64,000 bases of DNA, from the NCBI GenBank assembly GCA_963832305.1, contig CAWHTU010000026.1:62001-126000 (forward strand), in the 5' to 3' direction. Below the pieces are notes generated by a model, which was not told the DNA's origin, ran no database searches, and saw only the letters and a program-made list of their open reading frames with translations. How positions within the stretch are numbered: the first letter of the stretch is position 1; each line of letters opens with the position of its first letter. This document shows, piece after piece, positions 42,711 to 50,864 of this stretch. The position numbers and the translations under genes were made by a program. The DNA is from Roseiarcus sp963832305 (lineage in GTDB: Bacteria; Pseudomonadota; Alphaproteobacteria; Rhizobiales; Beijerinckiaceae).

Positions 42711-43406
42711 TCAACCGCTGGCGGCCTTGCTGATCGCCTCGCGGATGATGTCGAGGACGGGAGCGGGCGCGGTCACCAGCGGCGCGTGGTCGACAGGGTG
42801 CGATCGCACCAGGGCCTTCATCCGGTCGGCCATGAAGCGCTGGTTTTCCTGAACGATCATCCGATCCTGCTCGGCCACGAGGAACCAGGCCGGTCGGTCC
42901 TTCCATACCGGCCGCCCCACCTTGACAGTGATGCAGGCGGGCGAGATCGGCCGCTGGACCGCCGCCAGCACCGCAAGCTCCGCGTTCGTCGCGTTTTGGG
43001 CGAACGCGGCGGCGAAGGCGGCCTCCGGCAGATAGATCAGCCCGTGTGCGTCCGGCGCGAGTTTCGGCGCCTGCGGGTGCGGCGCGCCGCGGGTGAATAC
43101 GTCCGCGACCGTCTCGCCTTCCTCGGGAGCGAGCGCGGCGACGTAGACGAGCGCCTTCACTTTCTCGCTCTGCGTCGCCCCGATGACGGCGCCCGCATAG
43201 GCGTGGCCGACGAGCACGACCGGCGAGATCGCCCGCTCGAGGGTCCGGTCGAGCGCCGCGACATCGTCGGCGAACGACGTCAGCGGCAGCGGCGCCGCCA
43301 TCACCTTGACGCCATCGGCCGCCAGCGGCGCGATGATCTTCGCCCAGCTTGATCCGTCGGCCCAGGCGCCATGCACGAGCGCCACGCTCACGTCATTCAT
43401 CGCCAT
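42711..43406 (-). CDS. Alpha/beta-hydrolase-fold protein with Ala in place of the nucleophile
   Basis: A 231-residue alpha/beta-hydrolase-fold protein (VALVHGAWADGSSWAKIIAPL, the oxyanion HGAW type seen in salicylate esterases). The nucleophile elbow reads VGHAYAGAVI, where relatives have GHSYGG; the Ser is Ala. SHPVDHAPLVTAPAPVLDII carries a C-terminal His. The same GHAYAG version seems to recur in database homologues as I remember them, so it may be a genuine sub-branch with another mechanism, a cofactor-free dioxygenase-like activity, or a non-enzymatic role. It is divergent from the CGNR regulator at 43523 and likely under its control. Confidence 0.82.
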   Translation of the reverse strand: MAMNDVSVALVHGAWADGSSWAKIIAPLAADGVKVMAAPLPLTSFADDVAALDRTLERAISPVVLVGHAYAGAVIGATQSEKVKALVYVAALAPEEGETVADVFTRGAPHPQAPKLAPDAHGLIYLPEAAFAAAFAQNATNAELAVLAAVQRPISPACITVKVGRPVWKDRPAWFLVAEQDRMIVQENQRFMADRMKALVRSHPVDHAPLVTAPAPVLDIIREAISKAASG

Positions 43407-43440
43407 CCTGTTGCTCCTCAGATCGTGAGGCTGCCGAACG

Positions 43441-43510
43441 TAACCTGTCTAATTGGCAGTTGACGGTTACGACAAGCTGAATAACTTGTCAACAGCAGCT
43501 GGACAGGTTA
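43441..43510. promoter_or_regulatory. Divergent promoter region with nested inverted repeats (candidate operator)
   Basis: TAACCTGTC 43441-43449 is mirrored by GACAGGTTA 43502-43510. Inside lie GACAAG 43471-43476 / CTTGTC 43485-43490 (8-base spacer) and GTTGAC 43459-43464 / GTCAAC 43488-43493. The region is AT-richer than its flanks and separates the hydrolase start (43406) from the CGNR regulator start (43523). Confidence 0.5.
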
Positions 43511-43522
43511 GCCTAATTCGAA

Positions 43523-44164
43523 GTGTCAATCGCTCCGCACAGGCCGCCCGCAAATTTCGTTGCCGACTCGCTCGGCCTCGATTTCCTGAACTCGATCGCG
43601 ACGCCCCTCGATACGCCTGTCGATTGGCTTGATGATGGCGAGGGCCTTCTCGACTGGCTGGCTCAGGCCAAGCTCGTTCCTACGGAAGCGCTGAACGCGT
43701 TGCGTGCGCGAGCGACGCCAGCGGAACTGGACAAGATCGCCGATGAGGCTCGCACTCTGCGCGAATGGTTCAGAGGCTTCGTTCGCAAACATATGGGCCG
43801 CCCGCTCGCGCCGGAGGCGCTCCGGGAGCTTGGGCCTCTCAATCGGCTATTGGAGCGCGACGAGACGTTCAGCCGCATCTCTGGCGGCGATGGCGGTCGC
43901 CTGGAGCTGCGAGCGACGCGGCGCTGGCGATCCCCCGAATCGCTGCTCGCGCCGATCGCCGAGACGTTGGCGAGGTTCGTGTGCGAGGAGGATTTCGCCA
44001 ACGTGAGGGCGTGCGAGGGACACAGCTGCACCCTGATGTTCGCCGACCATACGAGGCGGCGGGCGAGACGGTGGTGCAGCATGGCGATCTGCGGCAACCG
44101 CGCCAAGCAGGCCGCCCACCGCGATCGGGTCAGGAACAGGCGCAACCGGAAAACCTCATCCTAA
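43523..44164 (+). CDS. CGNR zinc-finger regulator (ABATE domain)
   Basis: A 213-residue protein starting at GTG 43523. The N-terminal ABATE stress-response-type domain (FVADSLGLDFLNSIATPLDTPVDWL) is followed by a helical region and a C-terminal zf-CGNR DNA-binding domain (CEGHSCTLMFADHTRRRARRWCSMAICGNRAKQAAHR) with four cysteines. Members are presumed transcription regulators of adjacent oxidoreductase or hydrolase genes. The divergent arrangement and nested palindromes in between support local regulation here. Confidence 0.88.
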   Translation: MSIAPHRPPANFVADSLGLDFLNSIATPLDTPVDWLDDGEGLLDWLAQAKLVPTEALNALRARATPAELDKIADEARTLREWFRGFVRKHMGRPLAPEALRELGPLNRLLERDETFSRISGGDGGRLELRATRRWRSPESLLAPIAETLARFVCEEDFANVRACEGHSCTLMFADHTRRRARRWCSMAICGNRAKQAAHRDRVRNRRNRKTSS

Positions 44165-44260
44165 GGAGCGTCGCGTCTCGAAGGACGTGTCCAGCAGGCG
44201 CGCGCGACGCAGCCTCTGAAATCGTCCTTCCGGACGCGCCTTCGGCGTTCCTCAGGACGA
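44165..44260. repeat. Intergenic mosaic repeat, complete copy (family copy C)
   Basis: The left half GGAGCGtcgcGTCTCGAAG...CCAG (44165-44194) matches copies A and B. The right half TCGTCCT 44222-44228 ... AGGACGA 44254-44260 encloses a GCGCC-TTC-GGCG loop stem, like the CATCCT...AGGATG hairpin of copy B. It fills the gap between the CGNR gene and the convergent oxidoreductase gene. Confidence 0.6.
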
Positions 44261-44290
44261 CGGCGCAAAACGCTGTTGCTTTCTCCGCCG

Positions 44291-45691
44291 CTACTTCGTC
44301 AACCTCGGCGGCACGTTTGAGAACAGGAAGCCCAGTCCCTCGGCAAAGGTCGGATGCGCGAAGTCGGCCTCTCGCAATCGCGTGTACGGCAGGTCCGCCA
44401 TCATCGCCGTATGCACAACCGCCATCACTTCGCCGGCCGCCGCCCCGATCATGGTGAAGCCGAGAATGCGGTCGTCGCTCTCTCCCACGAGCGCCTTCAG
44501 CAAGCCTTGCTTCTCGCCGGTCGCCTGCGCCCGCAGGACGGCGCTCATCGGCAGCGTCGCGACGCGGGTCTTGACGCCCTGGCGTTCAGCGTCGCGTTCG
44601 CTCAAGCCAACATGCGCCAGCGGCGGGTCGGTGAACATGCAGTAGGGAACGAAGCGATCGCGCGTGCTGCGCCGCCCGCCGGCGAGATTGTCGCGAACGA
44701 TTCGAAAATCGTCCTCGGATATGTGGGTGAACAGCGGACTCCCGGCGCAATCGCCGAGCGCCCAGACGTCCGGCGCGCTCGTCTCCAGCCGCTCGTTGAC
44801 GCGAACAAAACCTCGTTCGTCCAGCTCAACGCCGGCCTTGTCGAGTCCGATCCCGGCGGTATTCGGAACGCGTCCCGCCGCGACCAGGATATGGCTGCCC
44901 TCGATCTTTCGCTCGCTCGAGTTCGCGCGCACGGCGATGCTGACTGCGTTTCCGGACTGGCCGCTTGCCTTGAGGAGCTCGGTCGAGACGAAGCACTCGA
45001 TGCCTTCCTCGCTCAGAATTCGCAGTATCTCGTGCGAGACGTCGGGGTCCTCCCGGCTCATGAGCTGAGGACCGGCCTCGATGATCGTCACTTCGGCCCC
45101 GAAGCGGCGGTAAGCCTGCGCCAATTCGAGACCGGCATAACCGCCGCCGATCACGATCAGATGCGCCGGCAGAATGTCGAGCTCCAGAACCTCGATATGG
45201 GTCAGGGGCTTCGCAGCCTCGAGGCCGGGCACGCCGGGGATGAGGGCGCGGGTTCCGACATTGAGGAAGATCTGATCGCCGACGAGCGTTCGCGCGCCGC
45301 CGTCGTTCAGACTCACCTCGAGCGTCTTCGGGCCCACAAAGCGCCCGGACCCCATGATCAATTCGGCGCCGCTGGCCTTGTAGTTCTGCAAGTGCGCGGC
45401 CACCTGCGCGTCGACCATCTCGCGCTTGCGCCGCCGGACCGTCGCCATATCGACCTTGACGGGGCCGGTCATTGCGCCGAACTCCGCCGCGTGGCGCGCT
45501 ATATGCGCGACCTCGGCGCTTCGAATCTCGTTCTTGCTCGGGAGGCAGGCGATGTTGGGGCAGGAGCCGCCGATCCACCTGCGCTCGATGACGGCGGTCC
45601 GTCGCCCGGACTTCCCCATATGCCAAGCGGTGAGCTTGCCCCCGCCCCCGCTGCCGAGGATAAGAACGTCGAAATGTTCAGGCTGGGACAT
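44291..45691 (-). CDS. FAD-dependent pyridine nucleotide-disulphide oxidoreductase (Lpd/MerA-like)
   Basis: A 466-residue flavoprotein from ATG 45691 (GTGGAGGAAG). FAD motif LILGSGGGGKLTAWHMGKSG, redox disulphide GGSCPNIACLPSK (C-x4-C), NAD motif VIGGGYAGLELAQAYRRFG, and AGRVPNTAGIGLDKAGVEL. The dimerisation domain has HPTFAEGLGFLFSNVP, where lipoamide dehydrogenases end the catalytic motif with HAHPT; here FAHPTFAEG retains HPT. No lipoamide complex genes or extra MerA metal-binding domain are near, so it may be a mercuric-reductase-like or other disulphide reductase. Confidence 0.87.
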   Translation of the reverse strand: MSQPEHFDVLILGSGGGGKLTAWHMGKSGRRTAVIERRWIGGSCPNIACLPSKNEIRSAEVAHIARHAAEFGAMTGPVKVDMATVRRRKREMVDAQVAAHLQNYKASGAELIMGSGRFVGPKTLEVSLNDGGARTLVGDQIFLNVGTRALIPGVPGLEAAKPLTHIEVLELDILPAHLIVIGGGYAGLELAQAYRRFGAEVTIIEAGPQLMSREDPDVSHEILRILSEEGIECFVSTELLKASGQSGNAVSIAVRANSSERKIEGSHILVAAGRVPNTAGIGLDKAGVELDERGFVRVNERLETSAPDVWALGDCAGSPLFTHISEDDFRIVRDNLAGGRRSTRDRFVPYCMFTDPPLAHVGLSERDAERQGVKTRVATLPMSAVLRAQATGEKQGLLKALVGESDDRILGFTMIGAAAGEVMAVVHTAMMADLPYTRLREADFAHPTFAEGLGFLFSNVPPRLTK

Positions 45692-45890
45692 GAGCTTCCT
45701 CCACGATCGATACCGGAAGGGGTAGAGCCGACGCTCGGCATCGGAATGGCGCGAACTTCCGAAATCCAAGCGGCATCAATAGGGCGGGGCTAGCTTATAT
45801 TGCCGCAACGCACGAAGCCGGTCGCCGCTATTGCCTGCCCCGGCGGCCTCGACAATTCGGGCGGCGGCCCGCTTCAAGGAGAGAGAGACT

Positions 45891-46619
45891 GTGGCAAGAG
45901 AACTCGAAGGCAAGGTCGCCGTCGTGACTGGGGCTGCGTCCGGAATCGGACTGGCCAGCGCGGAGGCGATGCTGGCGGCGGGCGCCCGTGTGGTGATGGC
46001 CGACCGCGACGAGGCGGCGCTAGAGGCGCTCCGCGCCAGGCATGGCGAGCCGGTCATCCCGCTCGCCGTCGATCTGCTCGATCCGAAGGCCTGCGCTTCG
46101 CTCCTGCCAAGAGTCCTCGAAATGGCGGGCCAACTCGATATCCTGCATGCAAACGCAGGCCTCTACGTCGGCGGCGACCTCGTCGACGCCGACACCGGGG
46201 CGATCGACCGGATGCTCAACCTTAATGTCAACGTCGTGATGAAGAACGTGCATGACGTGCTGCCTCACATGATCGAGCGCCGGAGCGGCGACATCATCGT
46301 CACGAGTTCGCTCGCGGCCCATTTTCCGACGCCCTGGGAGCCCGTCTATGCGTCGTCAAAGTGGGCGATCAACTGCTTTGTCCAGACGGTGCGGCGCCAG
46401 GTGTTCAAGCACGGCATCCGCGTCGGCTCGATCTCGCCCGGCCCCGTCGTCACCGCCTTGCTTGCGGACTGGCCGCCGGAGAAGCTCAAGGAAGCGAGGA
46501 AGTCCGGAAGCCTGCTCGAGCCCGGCGAAGTGGCCAACGTGGTCATGTTCATGCTGACCCGGCCGCGTGGCATGACGATTCGCGACGTCGTCATGATGCC
46601 AACCAATTTCGATCTCTGA
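45891..46619 (+). CDS. SDR-family oxidoreductase (ribitol dehydrogenase-like)
   Basis: A 242-residue classical SDR. GTG 45891 follows AAGGAGAGAG, so the upstream in-frame ATG at 45831 is not needed. Motifs are TGAASGIGLASAEA, VDLLDPKA, HANAGLYVGG, VTSSLAAHFPTPWEPVYASSKWAIN with the Ser-Tyr-Lys triad, and SISPGPVVTAL. The TNFDL ending and DVVMMPT segment fit NAD-dependent ribitol/polyol dehydrogenase relatives. It is read divergently from the disulphide oxidoreductase, with a shared 200-base promoter region. Substrate unknown. Confidence 0.88.
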   Translation: MARELEGKVAVVTGAASGIGLASAEAMLAAGARVVMADRDEAALEALRARHGEPVIPLAVDLLDPKACASLLPRVLEMAGQLDILHANAGLYVGGDLVDADTGAIDRMLNLNVNVVMKNVHDVLPHMIERRSGDIIVTSSLAAHFPTPWEPVYASSKWAINCFVQTVRRQVFKHGIRVGSISPGPVVTALLADWPPEKLKEARKSGSLLEPGEVANVVMFMLTRPRGMTIRDVVMMPTNFDL

Positions 46620-46868
46620 GACCAAAGAGCCATGCTCCTCGGGTCTAAGACTCTCAGCCCCGACGGGCGCCTTGGCGGGGCGCGCCTGCGTCTCGCGAGC
46701 CGATCAACGGAAAAACCGGCGAACCGGCCGGCTCGGCCGCGCCAAAACATGAGGGATTCCGGACTGTTTGTCGTTTTTTCCGACATTTGCTTTCTGTTTT
46801 TCAAAACCTGCGTTATCCTGCTTGCTTTCGTCGACACAGGACGCCGACAGCGGCGCAAGGAGCTTGTC

Positions 46869-47057
46869 ATGGATCAGCAGGAGGCGGCGCCCGTCCGGCG
46901 CCGCCGAATGGGCGCGCACGGGATGATGTTGCGGCGCAAGCGGATTTTCGCGCGTCCGCGCGAGGGCCTGAGCTACGAGGAAATGGCGACGCTGCGGGGA
47001 CGCGGCCGAACCTCCGGCGGAGGAAAAAAATCAACTGAATCGGTCGTAAATGCCTGA
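46869..47057 (+). CDS. Small protein with a truncated helix-turn-helix-like segment
   Basis: A 62-residue frame (MDQQEAAPVRRRRMGAHGMM...) containing LRRKRIFARPREGLSYEEMATLRG. This matches the start of sigma-70-region-4-like helices in small phage/transposon-type proteins (IFARLREGLSYEEIAxxxG). The recognition helix that should follow is missing: the sequence becomes GRGRTSGGGKKST near an A7 run (47025-47031). It therefore looks like a decayed or frameshifted remnant. It is preceded (46740-46868) and followed (47033-47150) by AT-rich DNA, unusual for this window. AAGGAGCTTGTC precedes the ATG. Confidence 0.4.
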   Translation: MDQQEAAPVRRRRMGAHGMMLRRKRIFARPREGLSYEEMATLRGRGRTSGGGKKSTESVVNA

Positions 47058-47348
47058 AAAGTCCCGATTCCAAAAAGCAAAAGAAAGCATTTTCATTTTC
47101 GCCGGTTTTTGTGGGCTTTCGCCTATTTTTGCCAGCGTGCGACCCACTGAGTCCAGAGACGGGCGCCGCTCATTCCCCCAAATGGCGCGCGGAGGAGAGT
47201 GCTTCACTCCAGATATCCGCCGCAATGTCCGGCGATGTTCGCGCGCGACTCACCGAGTTCGAACCTGGCCCCCGTTCGGTCTATGGTCGGCGATGGCGAT
47301 TCGACGGTCCACGAGGGATGTTCCTTGAGCCTTGCCGGTTCCACCGTC

Positions 47349-49043
47349 ATGCCCCGCGTCAATGTCCTGGGCTCGCTCGTCGAGGGGATCATCCTGTCCT
47401 GGGGATGGCGCCGGCGGGCGATCGCCTTCGTGTCGGGCGCGGTCGGGGCGCTGGCGTTGCCGCCGTTTTCCCTGTTCGCCCTCATTGCTGCGCCGCTCAC
47501 AATCGCGGTCTGGCTGATTGATGGCGCTCAGGACCGCGGCTCCGGACGGCCGCTGATCGGCGCGATGCGCGCCGCCTTCGGGGCCGGCTGGTGGATGGGC
47601 TTCGGCTATTTTCTCGCCGGCCTCTGGTGGGTCGGCGCGGCGTTCCTGGTCGAGGCCGACAAGTTCGCCTGGGCGTTGCCGCTTGGAGTCGTCGCCCTGC
47701 CGGCGGTTCTCGCTCTCTTCCCCGCGGCCGGATTTGCGATCGCGCGGGCCTTATGGTCGCCGGGGCCCGCGCGCGTTTTCGCGCTCGCGTTCGGGCTCGG
47801 GGTCGCCGAATGGGCGCGCGGCCTCCTCTTCACCGGCTTTCCCTGGAACGACCTGGGCATGGCGCTGGGAAGCAATCTTACGCTCGCCCAGATCGCCTCG
47901 CTCGTCGGCCTCCACGGGCTCACCTTCCTGACCATCGCCATCTTCGCCGCGCCGGCGACTTTGTGGCGTATCGGCGAAGGGCGGCTCAACCTTGCTCCGG
48001 CGGGACTTGCCGCGCTCGCGCTCGTCCTCATCGCCGCCTTCGGCGCGTACCGCCTCGCGGCGCCGGCGACCGCCGCTCTGCCCGGGGTCAAGCTGCGTCT
48101 CATCCAGCCCAATATCGGCCAGGACGACGCATCATTTTCGCCAGAGACCAAGGACGCGATCCTGCGCCGCTACTTCGACCTGTCGGAGCGCGCGACGGCG
48201 CCGGATCGATCCGGCATTCGCGACGTGACCCACCTGATCTGGCCCGAGTCGGCGTTTCCGTTTATCCTCTCGCGCGATCGGAAAGCGCTCGACGACATCG
48301 CCGCTTTCCTCTCCGGGGGAGCGACGCTCGTCACCGGCGCGGCGCGCCTCGAGGACGATGGAAGAGGGCCGCGGCGCTACTTCAATTCGATCGAGATCGT
48401 CGGCCGCGATGGGCTCGCCGGCGAGCATTACGACAAGCAGCATCTCGTGCCCTTCGGCGAATACGTGCCCTTCGAGAGCGCCCTGCAAAAGGCGGGCATC
48501 ACGCAGTTCGTTGACATTCCAGGCGGCTTCGAACCGGGCGCGGGACGCCGCGTCCTCCGGATTCCGGGCTTGCCCGACGCCATGCCGCTCGTCTGCTACG
48601 AGGCGATCTTTCCGATTGAGATCGGCGACATCTTCTCCGGCGCCGTGCGGCCGCGGTGGCTGCTGAACGTTACCGACGACGCCTGGTTCGGCGAGACGCC
48701 CGGGCCCTATCAGCACTTCGCCCAGGCCCGGTTGCGGGCGATCGAGCTAGGCGCGCCGCTGGTGCGCGACGCCAATTCGGGGATCTCGGCCGTGCTCGAC
48801 GGCCTCGGTCGCGAGATCGTCGCCGCGCCGCTCGGCGCGGATGGCGTCCTCGACGCCGAATTGCCCGAGGCGCTTCCGCCGACCTGGCAGTCCCGCCTGG
48901 GGTCGGCCGGCGCCGCGCTGATCGGATTGGCGCTCCTGGCGGCGGCCCTGGCCGGGAAGCGGCTCGCGGCTGAACGGAGACTGGCGATTGCAATATTGCT
49001 TGCTTGCGCGCTATGCGAGCATCTTGTATCTGCATTCCCTTAG
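47349..49043 (+). CDS. lnt: Apolipoprotein N-acyltransferase
   Basis: A 564-residue inner-membrane enzyme completing lipoprotein maturation. Several N-terminal helices (IAFVSGAVGALALPPFSLFAL, GFGYFLAGLWWVGAAFLVE, FTGFPWNDLG) precede a periplasmic nitrilase-type domain. The catalytic residues are Glu in IWPESAFPF, Lys in YDKQHLVPFGEYVPF and Cys in PLVCYEAIFP, plus NVTDDAWFGETPGPYQHFAQARLRAIE. ATG 47349 is my choice because the hydrophobic domain starts soon after; in-frame starts back to 47199 exist. The 290 bases upstream hold no other gene I can support. Normally adjacent to corC. Confidence 0.92.
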   Translation: MPRVNVLGSLVEGIILSWGWRRRAIAFVSGAVGALALPPFSLFALIAAPLTIAVWLIDGAQDRGSGRPLIGAMRAAFGAGWWMGFGYFLAGLWWVGAAFLVEADKFAWALPLGVVALPAVLALFPAAGFAIARALWSPGPARVFALAFGLGVAEWARGLLFTGFPWNDLGMALGSNLTLAQIASLVGLHGLTFLTIAIFAAPATLWRIGEGRLNLAPAGLAALALVLIAAFGAYRLAAPATAALPGVKLRLIQPNIGQDDASFSPETKDAILRRYFDLSERATAPDRSGIRDVTHLIWPESAFPFILSRDRKALDDIAAFLSGGATLVTGAARLEDDGRGPRRYFNSIEIVGRDGLAGEHYDKQHLVPFGEYVPFESALQKAGITQFVDIPGGFEPGAGRRVLRIPGLPDAMPLVCYEAIFPIEIGDIFSGAVRPRWLLNVTDDAWFGETPGPYQHFAQARLRAIELGAPLVRDANSGISAVLDGLGREIVAAPLGADGVLDAELPEALPPTWQSRLGSAGAALIGLALLAAALAGKRLAAERRLAIAILLACALCEHLVSAFP

Positions 49044-49103
49044 GTCAGTTGATTCGAGCGTACGGTTGCAGACGTTGCGCACGGACCACGGGGGTGGAAG
49101 CTG

Positions 49104-49526
49104 ATGTCCAAATCCTCCAACATAGTCGATGTGTACGTCGGCGCGCGGTTGCGCATGCGCCGGACGATGCTCGGCATGAGTCAGAGCAAGCTCGGCGAGC
49201 TTCTCGGCGTAACGTTCCAGCAGATCCAAAAATACGAAAAGGGCTCGAATCGGATCAGCGCCAGTCGTCTTCAGCATACCGCGCGGGTGCTTGAAGTGTC
49301 GCCAGGCTATTTCTTCGACGGCGCGCCGGCGCAGTCGGCAGAATTTGGGTTCGCCGAAGAATCTCCGCAGTCTTACGTTGTGGATTTCCTTGCGTCGACG
49401 GAGGGCCTGCAGCTCAATCGCGCCTTTCTGCGCGTTCGCGACCCGAGAGTGCGCCGCAAGATCGTGGATCTTGTCATTTCGCTGGCTGCGGCGGACGACG
49501 CGGATGGCGGCTCGCCCGTTCGGTAA
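49104..49526 (+). CDS. XRE-family HTH transcription regulator
   Basis: A 140-residue protein with an N-terminal Cro/CI helix-turn-helix (VGARLRMRRTMLGMSQSKLGELLGVTFQQIQKYEKGSNRISASRLQHTARVL) and a C-terminal dimerisation region ending LRVRDPRVRRKIVDLVISLA. The same regulator sits between lnt and metK in many Rhizobiales and resembles PraR/PhrR-type proteins. It probably responds to stress and may regulate itself or metK. The start ATG 49104 follows GGGGGTGGAAGCTG. Confidence 0.92.
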   Translation: MSKSSNIVDVYVGARLRMRRTMLGMSQSKLGELLGVTFQQIQKYEKGSNRISASRLQHTARVLEVSPGYFFDGAPAQSAEFGFAEESPQSYVVDFLASTEGLQLNRAFLRVRDPRVRRKIVDLVISLAAADDADGGSPVR

Positions 49527-49587
49527 AGCGAACGATCCGGCCAAAATCGGCTTGACGCATAGAACACCCGCTGGCAGAAGCGGCGCC

Positions 49588-49612
49588 TGCGCGGCCAGGG
49601 ACCGGCCGCGCA
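49588..49612 (+). promoter_or_regulatory. 9-bp hairpin in the metK leader
   Basis: TGCGCGGCC 49588-49596 and GGCCGCGCA 49604-49612 form a perfect stem with an AGGGACC loop, between the xre stop and metK start. It has no U-tract and does not resemble any SAM or SAH riboswitch I know. It may be a partial terminator for xre. Confidence 0.4.
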
Positions 49613-49653
49613 ATCGTCGCGGCGGCGGGCGCCCCAGCAGGAGAATCGTGAAT

Positions 49654-50841
49654 ATGGCTCGTCAATATTACGAGTTCACCAGTGAATCTGTGTCCGAAGG
49701 GCACCCGGACAAGGTTTGCGATCGGATTTCTGATGAAATCGTCGATCTGTTCTTCCGCGAGGGGGCGAAGGCCGGCATCGACCCCTATCAAATTCGTGTC
49801 GCCTGCGAGACCCTCGCCACGACAAACCGGGTTATCGTCGCCGGCGAGGTCCGCGGGCCCAAGATCTCCAACGATGAGATCGACGCCGCCGTTCGCAAGG
49901 CTGTCAAGGACATCGGCTACGAGCAGGAGGGCTTCCATTGGCGGAAAGCCAACGTCGAGGTGCTGCTGCACGCCCAGTCCGCCGACATCGCCCAGGGCGT
50001 CGACGCGGCCGGCAACAAGGACGAGGGCGCGGGCGACCAGGGCATCATGTTCGGCTACGCCTGCCGCGAAACGCCCGAATTCATGCCGGCGCCTCTCTAC
50101 TATGCTCACGAGATCCTGCGGGCGGTCTCGAAGGCGCGCCATTCGGGCGCTGAAAAAACGCTGGGACCCGACGCCAAGAGCCAGGTCACTGTACGGTATC
50201 ACAATGGCAAGCCGGTGGAGGCGACGCAGATCGTCGTCTCGCATCAGCACCTCGTCGAATCGCTCACTTCCGAGGACGTCGCCCAACTTGTCCGCCCCTA
50301 TGTCGAGGCGGCGTTGCCCGTAGGGTGGATCACGGCCAAGACGGTCTGGCACATCAATCCCACCGGCAAGTTCTTCATTGGCGGCCCCGACGGCGACTGC
50401 GGCCTCACCGGACGCAAGATCATCGTCGACACGTATGGCGGCGCAGCGCCGCACGGGGGCGGCGCTTTCTCGGGCAAGGACCCCACCAAGGTCGACCGCT
50501 CGGCGGCCTACGCCGCCCGCTATTTGGCCAAGAATATCGTGGCGGCCGGCCTGGCCGATCGATGCACGCTCCAGCTTTCCTACGCCATCGGGGTCGCGCG
50601 TCCCCTCTCGATTTACGCCAATCTGCACGAGACCGGGCAAATCGATGAGGCGAAGCTCGAGACGGCGCTGATGGACGTCATGAACCTGAGTCCGCGCGGC
50701 ATTCGCGAGCATCTGCATTTGAACCGTCCGATCTTCGCCCGCACGTCGTCCTATGGCCATTTCGGCCGCGCGCCGGAAGCCGACGGCGGCTTTTCCTGGG
50801 AAAAGACCGATCTGGCGGATACGCTGCGCGCGCTCGCCTGA
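49654..50841 (+). CDS. metK: S-adenosylmethionine synthetase
   Basis: A 395-residue enzyme making S-adenosylmethionine from ATP and methionine. ATG 49654 has an AGGAGA ribosome binding site. Signatures: FTSESVSEGHPDKVCDRISD, GDQGIMFGYAC, the P-loop-like GGAAPHGGGAFSGKDPTKVDRSAAYAAR and ARPLSIYANLHETG. SAM produced here feeds TrmB next door, the radical SAM enzymes MiaB and the 61980 protein, and methyl metabolism in general. Confidence 0.96.
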   Translation: MARQYYEFTSESVSEGHPDKVCDRISDEIVDLFFREGAKAGIDPYQIRVACETLATTNRVIVAGEVRGPKISNDEIDAAVRKAVKDIGYEQEGFHWRKANVEVLLHAQSADIAQGVDAAGNKDEGAGDQGIMFGYACRETPEFMPAPLYYAHEILRAVSKARHSGAEKTLGPDAKSQVTVRYHNGKPVEATQIVVSHQHLVESLTSEDVAQLVRPYVEAALPVGWITAKTVWHINPTGKFFIGGPDGDCGLTGRKIIVDTYGGAAPHGGGAFSGKDPTKVDRSAAYAARYLAKNIVAAGLADRCTLQLSYAIGVARPLSIYANLHETGQIDEAKLETALMDVMNLSPRGIREHLHLNRPIFARTSSYGHFGRAPEADGGFSWEKTDLADTLRALA

Positions 50842-50864
50842 GATCGGCGCGACGGTCGGGGCTG

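Noticed and set aside
47240..47275. tRNA T-arm-like sequence GAGTTCGAACCTGG
   Set aside because: The flanks do not pair into a T-stem, and no acceptor or anticodon stems are present on either strand.
49527..49653. SAM or SAH riboswitch upstream of metK
   Set aside because: Only a simple GC-rich hairpin is present; no conserved riboswitch core was found.
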